Assembly: GCF_000813965.1 (NCBI RefSeq)
Contig: NZ_JWLI01000007.1
Span: 62,001 to 126,000 of the forward strand
Direction of reading: 5' to 3'
DNA length: 64,000 nucleotides
Source of the DNA: Leisingera sp. ANG-M7
GTDB lineage: Bacteria > Pseudomonadota > Alphaproteobacteria > Rhodobacterales > Rhodobacteraceae
Shown here: in pieces, positions 1 to 10,380 of the stretch
How positions within the stretch are numbered: position 1 is the stretch's first letter
How the letters are laid out: the number at the start of each line of letters is the position of its first letter
Notes under the pieces: generated by a model
What the model saw: only the letters and a program-made list of their open reading frames with translations
Told to the model about the DNA's origin: nothing
The model's database searches: none
Program-made: the position numbers and the translations under genes

Positions 1-668
1 ATGCCGCCCGCAGCTGCCTGGACGAGATCCGCCGGATCCAGCCCGAAGGCCCCTATCTGCTGGGCGGCTTCTCCGGCGGCGGCATCACCGCCTATGAGAT
101 GGCACAGCAGCTGAAGCAGCTGAGCCAGGAAACAGCGGCGCTGATCCTGCTGGATACGCCGCTGCCGGTGCGCCCGGCCCTGTCCCGGCAGGACAAGGCG
201 CGGATCAAGCTGGCGGAACTGCGCGGCAAGGGCGTTGGCTACCTTGGTGAATGGGCCAAGAACCGGATCGCCTGGGAGTTTGAAAAACGCCGCGCCAGAC
301 CGGCGGAAACCGGCGCTTTGCCCGAATTCAACAACCGCAAGATAGAACTGGCCTTCCGTGCGGCAGTCGAAAGCTATGGCCTGAAACCCTGGGATGGCCC
401 GCTCACCCTGTTCCGCCCGCCCTTGGACCGCAAGTGGCAGGTCTCGGGCGGCAATTGGGTCAGCAGCGAACGCGAATATGTGTTCGCCGACAACGACTGG
501 ACCTGCTGGGCGCCCGCCGTCGAGGTGGACGAAGTGCCGGGCGACCATGACAGCATGGTGCTGGTGCCGAACGTCAGCGTGCTGGCAGCCGGCGTCAAGA
601 CGCGGCTCGATACCGCAGACCGGGCAGCAGCCTCCAGCCCGTCCCGCTCCATCCGGGCGGCGGAGTAA
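1..668 (+). CDS. C-terminal thioesterase domain of an NRPS/PKS-type protein (5' truncated)
   Basis: The reading frame is open from base 3 and continues beyond the left edge, so only the last ~221 residues are seen. The nucleophile motif GGFSGGG (Ser codon at 72) followed by ITAYEMAQQL is typical of type I thioesterase domains that release products from NRPS or PKS assembly lines. A C-terminal GDHD (His codon at 546) supplies the expected catalytic histidine. An internal ATG at 99 would remove the nucleophile and is not a credible start. The next gene begins 5 bases downstream, so this is the upstream member of an operon with a glycosyltransferase and a second NRPS module. A free-standing type II thioesterase is possible; the missing upstream sequence would decide. 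Confidence 0.85.
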   Translation, partial: AARSCLDEIRRIQPEGPYLLGGFSGGGITAYEMAQQLKQLSQETAALILLDTPLPVRPALSRQDKARIKLAELRGKGVGYLGEWAKNRIAWEFEKRRARPAETGALPEFNNRKIELAFRAAVESYGLKPWDGPLTLFRPPLDRKWQVSGGNWVSSEREYVFADNDWTCWAPAVEVDEVPGDHDSMVLVPNVSVLAAGVKTRLDTADRAAASSPSRSIRAAE

Positions 669-673
669 CCATC

Positions 674-1690
674 ATGGCCCAGCAGCGCATCCTCATCATC
701 CTTCTGAATTTCCGTACCCCGGACATGACATTGCAGGCCGCTGAAACGGCGCTGTGCGAGCTGGAAGACCTGCCGGGCGAGCTGTTGATCATCGACAACG
801 GATCCGGCGACAGCTCCTTTGACCAGATCCGGGCGGCTGCCCGGGCACGCGGCTGGCTGGACAGCAACCGGGTGCGGGTAATCGCCTCGCCGGTGAACGG
901 CGGCTTTGGCGCAGGCATGAACATCGGCCTCGGCACCGGCCTCGCGGACGGCAGCGCACCAGAGTTCTACTACCTCCTGAACTCCGACGCTTTTGTGCAG
1001 GGGGACACCATCCGCACCCTTCGCGATTTCCTGCTGGAGCGTCCCGGCGCGGGCCTTGCAGGGTCTTATGTGCGCGGCACGGACGGGGCGCCGCACCGCA
1101 CCGCCTTCCGCTTTCCCTCCATCGCGGGCGAATTCGAGGCCAGCGTGCGGACCGGCATCTTCACCCGGCTGCTGAAACCCTGGGTCGTCGCCATGGAGAT
1201 GCCGCAGGCAGAGGTGCAGGTCGACTGGACTGCCGGCGCCAGCCTGATGATCCGGCGCGAGGCGATTGAGGCCGCTGGCGGTTTTGACGAGACTTTCTTC
1301 CTTTACTTTGAAGAGACCGACCTCTGCCGCCGCGCCGCACGGGCGGGCTGGCGCACCCACTATGTGCCCGCCAGCGAAGTGGCGCATATCGGCTCCGCCT
1401 CGACCGGCATGAAGGGCTGGCAGCGCACGCCGCGCTACTGGTTCGACTCGCGCCTGCATTACTTCGTCAAGAACCACGGCCGCGCCTATGCCGCCGCCGC
1501 CACGCTGGCCCGCATCACCGGCAGCCTGATCTATGGCCTGCGCCGCCTGATCCAGAACAAGCCGCAGGCCGATCCGCCGCATTTCCTGCGCGATCTCTGC
1601 CTGCACAGCCTGCGCGCGCCGTTTGCGCCGCGCCACCACCCCACTTCGGAAACGCGCCTCCCTTCTCCGCTTGCAAAGGAGCAGAAATGA
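674..1690 (+). CDS. Family 2 glycosyltransferase (rhamnosyltransferase-like)
   Basis: This 338-residue protein has a GT-A fold layout: an N-terminal strand with [11 protein letters not shown], the GGFGAGMN stretch, an NSDAF motif in the place of the metal-binding DXD, and [15 protein letters not shown], the ED-containing segment typical of bacterial rhamnosyltransferase-like enzymes. It should transfer a sugar from a nucleotide donor to an acceptor that the sequence does not reveal. A GGAG ribosome site precedes the ATG, and its stop overlaps the next start by ATGA at 1687. Position between an assembly-line thioesterase and an NRPS module suggests that the peptide or polyketide product is glycosylated (inference). 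The ~60-residue C-terminal extension is basic and has no clear domain. Confidence 0.85.
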   Translation: MAQQRILIILLNFRTPDMTLQAAETALCELEDLPGELLIIDNGSGDSSFDQIRAAARARGWLDSNRVRVIASPVNGGFGAGMNIGLGTGLADGSAPEFYYLLNSDAFVQGDTIRTLRDFLLERPGAGLAGSYVRGTDGAPHRTAFRFPSIAGEFEASVRTGIFTRLLKPWVVAMEMPQAEVQVDWTAGASLMIRREAIEAAGGFDETFFLYFEETDLCRRAARAGWRTHYVPASEVAHIGSASTGMKGWQRTPRYWFDSRLHYFVKNHGRAYAAAATLARITGSLIYGLRRLIQNKPQADPPHFLRDLCLHSLRAPFAPRHHPTSETRLPSPLAKEQK

Positions 1691-4600
1691 CCGCATTCAC
1701 CTGTGCACTGATTGGCAATGAATCCCTTCTGATCGGCTGCGCCGACGCGCTGCTGGCCCGCGGCCACCAGATCCGGCCGGTGGTATCGCAGGATGCCGAC
1801 ATTCGCGCCTGGGCCGCGGACAAGGGGCTGGACATTCTGAACACTCCCGCAGAGCTCAATGGCGGCTTTGACTGGCTGCTGTCGATCGCCAACCTGACGG
1901 TGATCCCGGATGCGGTGCTGGCGCAGGCCGCCAAGGGCGCAGTTAATTTCCACGACGGCCCGCTGCCCCGCTACGCAGGCCTCAACACCCCGAACTGGGC
2001 GCTGATCAATGGCGAGCCGCAGCACGGCATCACTTGGCACCTGATTGAGGGCGGCGTGGATGAGGGCGATATCCTGGCCCAGCGGCTGTTTGATGTGGCT
2101 GAGGATGAAACTGCCTTGAGCCTCAATTCCAAATGCTACGCCGCGGCGATGGACAGTTTCGGCGAGGTCGTCTCCCAGCTGGAAACCGGTGAGTTGAACC
2201 GTCGGCCGCAGGACCTGAGCCAGCGCCGCCTGTTCATGAAGTCAGACCGGCCTGCAGCGGGCGGGATGCTGGATTTCACCCGTCCCGCGACGGAACTAGC
2301 CCGGCTGGTGCGGGCGCTGGACACGGGCGGCTACTGGAACCCGCTGTGCGCCGCCAAGCTGCGCCTTGGCGGAAACGTTGTGCTGGCCGGTGCTGCGGAA
2401 GTTGCAGAGGGCAGCGGCGCGCCGGGCACCGTGCTGGAGGTCAGCAAGTCTACCATAAAAATCGCAACCGGCAGCGGTGCCCTCACACTGTCCCGCCTGA
2501 CCACACCCGCAGGCCAGCCGCTGGACATATCCACTCTGACCAAAGCCGGAGACAAGGTTCCCTCCCTGACCGCAGCAGAGACAGGGGCACTCACCGCCCG
2601 TCTTGCTGCGGTCCAAGGGGGCGAAAGCCACTGGCGCCGACGGCTCGCCGCGATGCAGCCGGTACAGGTGCCGCTGGCCTCAGGCCGCTGCAGCAGTGAA
2701 TACAGCCGCCGGGACATCGCCCTGCCTGTCGGTCTGAGCGAAGAGCAAGCCGCCGCAGCCGTCCTCGCCTTTGCCCTGCTCAGCAGCGGCGCGGAAACCG
2801 GTGATATTGCGCTTTCCGCTGAAGGCGCGGAGGGCCTGCCCGGCCTAATTTCTGCTTGGGTGCCATTGCAGGCGCAGCGGCAGGATAGTGTTGCCGCCCT
2901 GCTGGAGCGCACCGCACGAGGCATTGAGACAGCCCGGAAATATGGCGGTTTTGCAGAGGATCTGGTGGCCCGCGCACCGGAGATTTCCGCACAGGCCCAG
3001 CCCGCCATCGGCCTGATGCTGGGCGATGATGCGGCAGTTGCGGGCTGTGCCGTCACGGTCTCCCTGAACGCTGGCGCCCTGGCATTGCACTGCGACGCAG
3101 CCGCCCTGACGCCAGACGCTGCGGATCTGCTCACCGCGCGGCTGGACCTGGTTTTGAACGCCATTGCAGTGGACAGCAGCAGAACCGTGGCAGAGCTGCC
3201 AATCCTGCCAGAGGCCGAGCGCAAGATGCTGCTGGAGGACTGGAACCAGACCGCTGCGGACGTCCCAACCGGCCTGACCATCCACGCAGCGTTCGAGGCG
3301 CAGGCCGCCCGGACCCCGGATGCCACCGCGCTGGTGTTCGAGGACCAGAGCTTCACCTACGCTGAGGTCAACATCCGCGCCAATGCAGTGGCCGGCCGCT
3401 TGCGTGAAAAGGGCGTAAAACCGGGGAGGCATGTCGGCATCCACATCCGCCGCGCGCCGGAACTGGTGTTTGCCGCGCTTGGGGTGATGAAGGCCGGCGG
3501 CGCCTATGTGCCGCTGGATCCCGCCTACCCCGCCGACCGCATCGCGCATTACATCACAGACAGCCGGGCGCAGGTGATCGTGACCCAGGGCGCACTGGCC
3601 GCAAGCCTGCCGCCGTCGGATGCGCAGGTGCTGAAAATAGAAGACGTCCCTGCGGGGACACAGGGTGAAAGCACTGATGGCGGAGCCACCGGCAGCGATC
3701 TGGCCTATCTGATCTACACCTCCGGCTCCACTGGCCTGCCCAAAGGGGTGATGGTCACCCACGACAATGTCGCGAACTTCTTTACCGGTATGGACCAGCG
3801 CATCCCGCACCAGCCCGGCGATGCCTGGCTGGCGGTTACAAGCCTCAGCTTTGACATCTCGGTGCTTGAGCTGTTCTGGACGCTCTCACGCGGGTTCAAA
3901 CTGGTGCTGTCCAGCGACGAAAGCCGGCTGGAGCTGTCCAAGGGGCCGGTGGCCCTCAGCGACCGCAAGATGGACTTCAACCTGTTCTACTGGGGCAATG
4001 ACGACGGGCCGGGGCCACAGAAATACCACCTGCTGCTGGAGGGCGCCAAGTTTGCCGACCGGAACGGCTTCAATGCGGTCTGGACGCCGGAGCGCCATTT
4101 CCACGCCTTTGGCGGGCCCTACCCGAACCCGTCCGTCACTGGTGCCGCCGTTGCTGCGGTGACACAGAACATCGGTGTGCGTTCCGGCTCCTGCGTCGCG
4201 CCCTTGCACCACCCCGCGCGGATTGCCGAGGAATGGGCGGTGATCGACAATCTGACCGCGGGGCGTGCGGGCATCGGCTTTGCGTCCGGCTGGCAGCCGG
4301 ATGACTTCATCCTGCGCCCCGAAAACACCCCGCCCGCCAACAAGCCCGCACTGTTTGAAACCATCGAAACCGTGCGCAAGCTGTGGCGCGGCGAGGAAGT
4401 GGCCTTTCCCCGCAAGGACGGCGGGGAGCACAGCATCCTGACCCAGCCCCGCCCGGTGTCCAAGGAATTGCCGGTCTGGGTGACGACAGCGGGCAACCCG
4501 GAAACCTGGCGCGAGGCGGGGTCAATCGGGGCAAACGTGCTGACCCATCTTCTGGGCCAGAGCATTGAAGAGGTGGCGGGCAAGATCCGCATCTACCATG

Positions 4601-6252
4601 ACGCCCTGCGCGCGGCCGGCCATGATCCTGCGGATTTCAAGGTCACGCTGATGCTGCACAGCTATTTGGCCGACACCCGCGAGGAAGCACGCCGCGTCGC
4701 GCGCGAGCCGATGAAGGATTATCTACGATCCGCTGCCGGGCTGATCAAGCAATACGCCTGGGCCTTCCCTGCCTTCAAGAAGCCCGAAGGCGTGAAGAAT
4801 CCCTTCGAGATGGACCTGGGGATGCTGTCGGAGGAGGAACTGGAAGCCATCCTCGATTTCGCCTTTGAGCGCTATTTCGAGGACTCCGGGTTGTTCGGCA
4901 CCATCCAGGATGCCTGCCAGCGGGTGGAGCAACTGAAGCGCATCGGCGTCGATGAGATCGCCTGCCTGATCGACTACGGCATCGCGCCGGATGTGGTGCT
5001 GGAGGGGCTGAAACCGCTGGCTGAGGTGCTTCGCCTGTCGAACGCGCCACAGGAGCTGGCGGCGGATGATTTCTCGCTGGCGGCACAGATCGTGCGCCAT
5101 GGCGTCAGCCACATGCAATGCACGCCATCAATGGCGCGGATGATTGCCGCAGACGGGGATGCCAGCGCCTGCCTGGGCCAGCTGCAGCATCTGCTGGTGG
5201 GCGGCGAGGCGCTGCCGGGTGATCTGGTGCAGGCGCTGCGCGCGGCCACACGCGCGAACATCCACAACATGTACGGGCCGACTGAGACGACGATCTGGTC
5301 GACGGTGGAGAAAATCAGCGCCGTCCTTGCAGGGACAGCAGGGATTGGAACGCCGATTGCCAATACACAGGTTTACGTGCTGGACGGGAAGCAATCGCCT
5401 GTGCCCGCAGGGACTCCAGGTGAATTGTATATCGGCGGCGCGGGAGTCACCGCCGGCTACTGGCAGCGGCCGGAATTGACGGCTGAACGCTTCGTAAAGG
5501 CACCGTTCGCTGCAACGCCCCTCTACCGCACCGGCGATCTGGTGCGCTGGAGCGAAACGGGCAGTCTCGTCTTTCTGGGCCGCACCGACCATCAGGTGAA
5601 GATCCGCGGCCAGCGGATTGAGCTGGGGGAGATCGAGGCCGCGCTGACGGCGCAGCCCGGTATTACAGGCGCCGTTGCGGTGCCGCGCGGCGACGCTGGC
5701 GCAGAACAGCTGGTTGCCTATGTCACCGTTTCTGCACCTGTATCCGGAGAAGCCCTGAAACAGGCGCTGGCAACCCGGCTGGCTGAGGTCATGGTGCCTG
5801 CGCATATCATCACCCTGGACGCTTTCCCGCTGACCCCGAACAAGAAAATCGACCGCAAGGCACTGCCGGATCCGCTGCCTGCACGCGCAGAATCCATCCC
5901 GGCACAGGCGCTGGACGCAGGGGCGCAAGCCCGGATTGCCACGGTCTGGAGCCGCATTCTGGGGGTCAGCGGCATCGGTGCGCAGGACAACTTCTTTGCC
6001 CTTGGCGGCCATTCCCTGCTGGCGGTGCAAGCGCACCGGGAACTGCGCGAGGAACTGGGCACCAGCGCCCTGTCGATCACCGACATTTTCCGCTTTCCGA
6101 CCCTGGCCGGACTGGCCGCGCACATCGAAGGGCTTGCAGGGACCCCGGCAAATACGGAACAACAGCCTGAGGCAGCCGCAGCTCCGGACCGCAGCGACAT
6201 GATGTCGAAACGGCGGGCGATGCGGGCAAACCGCAGGACAAGGACCGGATGA
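1687..6252 (+). CDS. NRPS module: formyltransferase / condensation-like remnant / adenylation domain with embedded luciferase-like monooxygenase / PCP
   Basis: This 1521-residue protein has five recognisable parts. Residues ~1-190 are a formyltransferase domain with the catalytic set Asn87, His89 (in [12 protein letters not shown]) and Asp125 (GVDEGD), followed to ~300 by an Fmt-C-like domain. Residues ~310-520 resemble a shortened condensation domain, but no HHxxxDG is visible. An adenylation domain begins near 530, with core A3 ([12 protein letters not shown], ~675) and the A4 aspartate (FDISVLELF). Residues ~760-1120 form an in-frame luciferase-like flavin monooxygenase ([29 protein letters not shown]), the type in Atu3671-like proteins. 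The adenylation domain then resumes ([18 protein letters not shown]). A carrier protein follows with Ser1443 in GGHSLL. The likely product is an N-formylated and oxidised aminoacyl-thioester (inference). Coupled by ATGA to both neighbours. Confidence 0.9.
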   Translation: MTAFTCALIGNESLLIGCADALLARGHQIRPVVSQDADIRAWAADKGLDILNTPAELNGGFDWLLSIANLTVIPDAVLAQAAKGAVNFHDGPLPRYAGLNTPNWALINGEPQHGITWHLIEGGVDEGDILAQRLFDVAEDETALSLNSKCYAAAMDSFGEVVSQLETGELNRRPQDLSQRRLFMKSDRPAAGGMLDFTRPATELARLVRALDTGGYWNPLCAAKLRLGGNVVLAGAAEVAEGSGAPGTVLEVSKSTIKIATGSGALTLSRLTTPAGQPLDISTLTKAGDKVPSLTAAETGALTARLAAVQGGESHWRRRLAAMQPVQVPLASGRCSSEYSRRDIALPVGLSEEQAAAAVLAFALLSSGAETGDIALSAEGAEGLPGLISAWVPLQAQRQDSVAALLERTARGIETARKYGGFAEDLVARAPEISAQAQPAIGLMLGDDAAVAGCAVTVSLNAGALALHCDAAALTPDAADLLTARLDLVLNAIAVDSSRTVAELPILPEAERKMLLEDWNQTAADVPTGLTIHAAFEAQAARTPDATALVFEDQSFTYAEVNIRANAVAGRLREKGVKPGRHVGIHIRRAPELVFAALGVMKAGGAYVPLDPAYPADRIAHYITDSRAQVIVTQGALAASLPPSDAQVLKIEDVPAGTQGESTDGGATGSDLAYLIYTSGSTGLPKGVMVTHDNVANFFTGMDQRIPHQPGDAWLAVTSLSFDISVLELFWTLSRGFKLVLSSDESRLELSKGPVALSDRKMDFNLFYWGNDDGPGPQKYHLLLEGAKFADRNGFNAVWTPERHFHAFGGPYPNPSVTGAAVAAVTQNIGVRSGSCVAPLHHPARIAEEWAVIDNLTAGRAGIGFASGWQPDDFILRPENTPPANKPALFETIETVRKLWRGEEVAFPRKDGGEHSILTQPRPVSKELPVWVTTAGNPETWREAGSIGANVLTHLLGQSIEEVAGKIRIYHDALRAAGHDPADFKVTLMLHSYLADTREEARRVAREPMKDYLRSAAGLIKQYAWAFPAFKKPEGVKNPFEMDLGMLSEEELEAILDFAFERYFEDSGLFGTIQDACQRVEQLKRIGVDEIACLIDYGIAPDVVLEGLKPLAEVLRLSNAPQELAADDFSLAAQIVRHGVSHMQCTPSMARMIAADGDASACLGQLQHLLVGGEALPGDLVQALRAATRANIHNMYGPTETTIWSTVEKISAVLAGTAGIGTPIANTQVYVLDGKQSPVPAGTPGELYIGGAGVTAGYWQRPELTAERFVKAPFAATPLYRTGDLVRWSETGSLVFLGRTDHQVKIRGQRIELGEIEAALTAQPGITGAVAVPRGDAGAEQLVAYVTVSAPVSGEALKQALATRLAEVMVPAHIITLDAFPLTPNKKIDRKALPDPLPARAESIPAQALDAGAQARIATVWSRILGVSGIGAQDNFFALGGHSLLAVQAHRELREELGTSALSITDIFRFPTLAGLAAHIEGLAGTPANTEQQPEAAAAPDRSDMMSKRRAMRANRRTRTG

Positions 6253-6938
6253 CGGACGGCAACAGCAGACTGGCAGAGCGGCTGGCCCTGGTCCGGCCGC
6301 TTTTTGCCGCCGATGTGGCTCTGGCCGGGGCGGATCCGCTGGGTGTGCCTCCGGCGCCGCTGGCAGAGGAGGCCGCCGGGCTGTCCCCCAACGCGGTTGA
6401 AAAACGGCGCAAGGAGTTCGCCGCAGGCCGCGACGCCGCGCATCAGGCGATGCGGCAGCTGGGCGTGCCCTCCGCCCCGGTTCAAATCGGCAGCGACCGG
6501 GCGCCGGTCTGGCCTGAGGGGCTGGTGGGCTCGATCACCCATACCAAGAGCTGCGCCATGGCGGTGCTGGCACGGTCAGGCGCGGTGCAGGGGCTGGGCA
6601 TCGACGTCGAGGAAGACACGCCGCTGAAGAATGAGCTGCTGCCCGCCATCTGTTCTGACCGGGAACAGGCCTGGCTGAAACGGCAGGACAATCCTGGCCA
6701 GATGGCCAAGGTGATCTTTTCCGCCAAAGAAGCGGCCTATAAGGCGCAGTACACAATAAGCCAGGCGTTTTACGGCTTTGACGGGATGGAGCTGGAGTTT
6801 GATCTGGCCGCAAGCGCCTATCAGGCGTTTTTCACCGCCGACCGGACGCCTTTCAAGCGCGGCGAGGCGGTGGGCGGGCGCTTTGCCATTGGTGCGGGCC
6901 TCATCATGACCACCGCGGAAATCCGGGGGCGCGGATGA
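6249..6938 (+). CDS. 4'-phosphopantetheinyl transferase (EntD/Sfp type)
   Basis: The 229-residue protein would transfer phosphopantetheine from CoA to the carrier-protein serine, most obviously Ser1443 of the preceding NRPS. The motifs are in the expected order: [13 protein letters not shown], then the metal-binding GIDVEED, then [12 protein letters not shown], which holds the family Lys-Glu pair. The length and the GSxxH-type start are closest to the EntD branch used in siderophore synthesis. Its ATG overlaps the NRPS stop (ATGA), so the two should be made together. The stop in turn overlaps the next start at 6935. A function only in fatty-acid ACP activation is unlikely in this setting. Confidence 0.9.
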   Translation: MTDGNSRLAERLALVRPLFAADVALAGADPLGVPPAPLAEEAAGLSPNAVEKRRKEFAAGRDAAHQAMRQLGVPSAPVQIGSDRAPVWPEGLVGSITHTKSCAMAVLARSGAVQGLGIDVEEDTPLKNELLPAICSDREQAWLKRQDNPGQMAKVIFSAKEAAYKAQYTISQAFYGFDGMELEFDLAASAYQAFFTADRTPFKRGEAVGGRFAIGAGLIMTTAEIRGRG

Positions 6939-7873
6939 TGGGGCGGCGCGGGCTTCTGGCTGCGGGCGCAGCCGCCGCCACGCTGGGGCTGATGGTGTTT
7001 GCCACCCGCAGCCGGTCCGTGCCGGTGCCGCCGCCGCTGGCCCCGCCTGAGGGGCCGCTGAAGGTGTTTCACCTCGGCCATTCGCTGGTCGGGCCGGACA
7101 TGCCGCACATGCTGATGCAGCTGGCGCCTGACGGGCACGCCTATAACAGCCAGCTGGGGTCGGGCACCTCGCTGAGGGCGCATTGGGAGCCGGACGAGGC
7201 GATCCTTGATTTTGAGACCGCCAATCAAGCGCCTGCCTACCGTGATGCGAAGGAGGCAATCGGGTCCGGCGGTTACGGCGCGGTTGTGCTGACCGAAATG
7301 GTCGAGCTGCGCGATGCGCTGAAATATTTCGATGCCGCCAAGCATCTGGGAAAATGGGCTGATCTGGCGCGACAGGCCTCGCCGCAGACACGCCTGTATC
7401 TCTATGAAACCTGGCACCGGCTGGATGATCCGGATGGCTGGCTGCAGCGGATTGACGGGGACCTGGACGCTCTGTGGACACGTCAGCTGCTGGGCACGGA
7501 CAGCAGCCGCAACCCGCAGCGGCCGGTGTATCTGATCCCCGGCGGTCAGGTGCTGGCAGCGGTTGCGCGTTCAGCGGAGGCCGGGGAAATCCCCGGGCTG
7601 GTGTCACGTGAAGCGTTGTTTGCCCGCACGCCTGAAGGGGAACTGGACAGGATCCACATCAACGATCTGGGCGCTTATGTCGTGGCCCTGACCCACTATG
7701 CGGTGCTGTATCAGCGCCCCCCCATGGGCCTGCCGCATCAGCTGACCCGTGCGGATGGCAGCCCGGCGGAGACCTACAGCGCCGCGGCCGCAGCCAGGGT
7801 GCAGCAGATCGTCTGGGAGACCGTGCGCGCCCAGCCCCGCACCGGCATTGCCGCCGCCGGAGCGCCGGCATGA
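6935..7873 (+). CDS. Predicted exported SGNH-fold protein
   Basis: The 312-residue protein starts with an arginine pair and a long hydrophobic stretch (GRRGLLAAG...), which may be a weak Tat or ordinary signal or anchor. After a proline-rich linker comes a mature part with SGNH-hydrolase features: Ser50 in LGHSLVGPD and a distant D238-x-x-H241. It is clearly related to the N-terminal ~270 residues of the next gene: both share GHSL.GPD, YLxETWHxLD, PGGQ/PAGQ and GLPHxLT in the same order. The two therefore look like a tandem duplication in which only the second copy gained a further domain. Substrate unknown; de-acylation or acylation of a sugar is an inference from family and context. Coupled by ATGA to both neighbours. 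Confidence 0.7.
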   Translation: MMGRRGLLAAGAAAATLGLMVFATRSRSVPVPPPLAPPEGPLKVFHLGHSLVGPDMPHMLMQLAPDGHAYNSQLGSGTSLRAHWEPDEAILDFETANQAPAYRDAKEAIGSGGYGAVVLTEMVELRDALKYFDAAKHLGKWADLARQASPQTRLYLYETWHRLDDPDGWLQRIDGDLDALWTRQLLGTDSSRNPQRPVYLIPGGQVLAAVARSAEAGEIPGLVSREALFARTPEGELDRIHINDLGAYVVALTHYAVLYQRPPMGLPHQLTRADGSPAETYSAAAAARVQQIVWETVRAQPRTGIAAAGAPA

Positions 7874-10380
7874 AGCTGGAGGCGCTGATCACCTCCGTTG
7901 TGATGATCGGCCATTCGCTGTTCGGGCCGGACAACCCGCAGATGCTGGAGCAGCTGCTGGACACCCAAGCAGAAGCCCGGGTCGAAGCGCAGATCATTAA
8001 CGGCGCGCCTCTCAGCTACAATTGGCAGAACAGCAGCAGCGCCGAAGGCGTTGATTCACGCGAAAGACTGCGCGCACCTGCCGATGCGGTGATCGTGACG
8101 GAGGCGATCCCGCTGGCCAATCATCTGCAATGGAGCGGCACGGAACAGGCGGTTGCGCAGTTTTATGAGCTGGCCCGCGCCGCCAACCCGGATGTGCGCT
8201 TCTATTTGCAGGAAACCTGGCACAGCCTGGACAGCGGCTCCGGCACCGATGTGCCCTTTGACAAGGGGGCCGGAGTGCCCTGGCGGATGCGGCTGGAGCA
8301 GGACCTGCCGCGCTGGCAGGCGGTGGTGGCAGAGGTGAACACGGCCACTGGCGGCACCGTGAAACTGCTGCCTGCAGGCCAGGCGATGGCGCGGCTGGAT
8401 GATGAGATCAGGGCGGGCACCGTGCCGGGGCTTTCCAGTATCCGCGATGTCTTTGCCGATGATATTCACCCCAATGCAACCGGCTTCTACTTTCTGGCGC
8501 TGCTGCAATATGCGGTGCTGACGGGCAAGGATCCCGCCGGGCTGCCGCACCGGCTGACGGATCGCTGGGGGAAGCCCTATCCTGCGCCGCCCAGTGAATT
8601 GGCCGCCCGCCTGCAAGCCGTTGCCTGGGAGGCCGCGCAAGGAGGCCGCGCGCGTGCTTCGGCCTTGCCTGCGGATCCGCCGCCGCTGCCGCAGGATCCG
8701 CCCGTGCCTGTGCTGAATGCCTCTGTACTGGAGGCCGCTCCCGCTGCAGCACCGCCTCCGTCCACCGCCCGCCAGCCCATCGCCATCAACCTTGCGGGCA
8801 TTGCCGACTGGAGCAGCCAGGCGCCGTTTCTTGATCATTTTAAAACCGCCCGCCCCTGGATCGGCCATTTGCCCGGGCAATGGGGCGGTGTGGATCATGC
8901 CACCCTGAAGGACGCCGGCTATCTGGATCCGGCGGGCTGGCCCACCGCGATCCCGCCGGAGCTGAGCTCAATCGGCACGGTGATCCTGACCGACCTACCG
9001 GAGACAGCCGTTTCACTCGCGGGCCGCTACGTCCTGCGCTTCGAAGGTGAGGGCATCGTTGAGGTTCTGGGCAGGGCAGAAAACGTCCGCTATGGCAAAG
9101 GCGAGGTGCGGTTTGACTACACCCCCGGCCCCGGCCCGGTGGAGATCCGCATCCAGCGGATGGGCCGCGGCGGCCGGTACGTGCGCAACATCACCGTGGT
9201 GCGGGAAGAGCATCTGGAAGCGTTTGACAGCGGCGCGCTGTTCAATCCCCTGTGGCTGGAGCGGCTGGAAGGTTTTGCCGCGCTGCGGTTCATGGACTGG
9301 ATGGCCACCAATGACTCGGAGCAGACCGGCTGGGAAGACCGGCCGCTGACGTCGGACTACACTTGGGCGCTGAAGGGGGTTCCGGCGGAAGTGATGCTGG
9401 CATTGGCCAATAAGCTGGATGCCGATCCCTGGTTCAACATGCCCCATATGGCAGATGACACATATGTGCGGCGCTTCGCGCAGCTGGCGGAGAGCGGATT
9501 GGAAACAGGCCTGCGCGCCTATGTGGAATACTCCAACGAGGTCTGGAACTGGCAGTTTCAGCAGGCCGCCTGGGCCGATGGCCAGGCCAGGGCACGCTGG
9601 GGGGGCGAGGGATTGTGGATGCAGTTCTATGGCGGCCGCGCAGCGGAAGTGGCACAGATCTGGACCGGTGTGTTCGGCGAAGACGGCACACGGCTGGTAA
9701 GGGTGATTTCGTCTCAAACCGGCTGGCTGGGGCTGGAAGAACAAGTGCTGACGGCGCCCCTGTGGAAGGCTGAAGAGACCGGGCGGCTGGAACCTGCTAC
9801 CTATTTTGATGCCTATGCAGTCACGGGGTATTTCGGCGGCGTGCTGGGCCTGGAAGACCACTCGGGCACGGTGCGCGCCTGGATCGATGACAGCCGCGCG
9901 CAGGCACTGGCACTGGCGGCAGAGCGCGGGCTGACAGGCACTGCAGCAGCTCAGTTTGCAAGACGGCATCAATACGACGCCGCCAGCGTCCGGGCCGGGG
10001 CTGAGTTGCGTGGCGGACAGATCTCCGGCAATCCCGCCGACACGCTGGCGGATCTGCTTGGCCGCGTGCTGCCCTACCACGCGGGTGCCGCGCAAAAACA
10101 CGGGCTGGATCTGATCATGTATGAGGGCGGCAGCCATGTGGTGGGTATCGGCCCGATGGTAGACGACGCGGAGCTGACCGGCTTTTTCACCCATTTCAAC
10201 TACACGGATGAGATGGGCGGTCTGTACCGCGACCTGCTGGCAGGCTGGCAGGCGCTGGGCGGCAGCCTGTTCACCGCTTATGCCGACGTCGGCGCCCCCG
10301 GGAAATGGGGCAGCTGGGGCGCCTTGCGCACCCTGAGCGATCAGAACCCGCGCTGGGACGCACTGGAGCAGGCGAAATGA
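7870..10380 (+). CDS. SGNH-like domain fused to a glycoside-hydrolase-like domain
   Basis: This 836-residue protein has no signal peptide. Residues 1-270 repeat the SGNH-like fold of the upstream gene, with Ser16 in GHSLFGPD and D197-x-x-H200 in DDIHPNATG. A Pro/Ala-rich linker (~280-310) follows. Residues ~310-440 look like a beta-rich module. From ~440 to the end there is a probable TIM-barrel glycosidase-like region with EYSNEVWNW (Glu557) and LIMYEGGSH (Glu752), matching the acid/base and nucleophile glutamates of clan-A glycosidases. The combination of an esterase-like and a glycosidase-like domain suggests processing of an acylated glycoside (inference). I do not recognise a characterised homologue. 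It overlaps both neighbours by four bases. Confidence 0.65.
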   Translation: MKLEALITSVVMIGHSLFGPDNPQMLEQLLDTQAEARVEAQIINGAPLSYNWQNSSSAEGVDSRERLRAPADAVIVTEAIPLANHLQWSGTEQAVAQFYELARAANPDVRFYLQETWHSLDSGSGTDVPFDKGAGVPWRMRLEQDLPRWQAVVAEVNTATGGTVKLLPAGQAMARLDDEIRAGTVPGLSSIRDVFADDIHPNATGFYFLALLQYAVLTGKDPAGLPHRLTDRWGKPYPAPPSELAARLQAVAWEAAQGGRARASALPADPPPLPQDPPVPVLNASVLEAAPAAAPPPSTARQPIAINLAGIADWSSQAPFLDHFKTARPWIGHLPGQWGGVDHATLKDAGYLDPAGWPTAIPPELSSIGTVILTDLPETAVSLAGRYVLRFEGEGIVEVLGRAENVRYGKGEVRFDYTPGPGPVEIRIQRMGRGGRYVRNITVVREEHLEAFDSGALFNPLWLERLEGFAALRFMDWMATNDSEQTGWEDRPLTSDYTWALKGVPAEVMLALANKLDADPWFNMPHMADDTYVRRFAQLAESGLETGLRAYVEYSNEVWNWQFQQAAWADGQARARWGGEGLWMQFYGGRAAEVAQIWTGVFGEDGTRLVRVISSQTGWLGLEEQVLTAPLWKAEETGRLEPATYFDAYAVTGYFGGVLGLEDHSGTVRAWIDDSRAQALALAAERGLTGTAAAQFARRHQYDAASVRAGAELRGGQISGNPADTLADLLGRVLPYHAGAAQKHGLDLIMYEGGSHVVGIGPMVDDAELTGFFTHFNYTDEMGGLYRDLLAGWQALGGSLFTAYADVGAPGKWGSWGALRTLSDQNPRWDALEQAK

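Noticed and set aside
374-1696. Long minus-strand open frame (440 codons) opposite the thioesterase and glycosyltransferase genes
   Set aside because: It is a high-GC shadow: no recognisable motif, and both plus-strand genes have clear families.
3970-5045. The monooxygenase insert as an assembly error or transposed gene inside the NRPS
   Set aside because: The frame is continuous on both sides, and embedded luciferase-like domains in adenylation domains are a known NRPS type.
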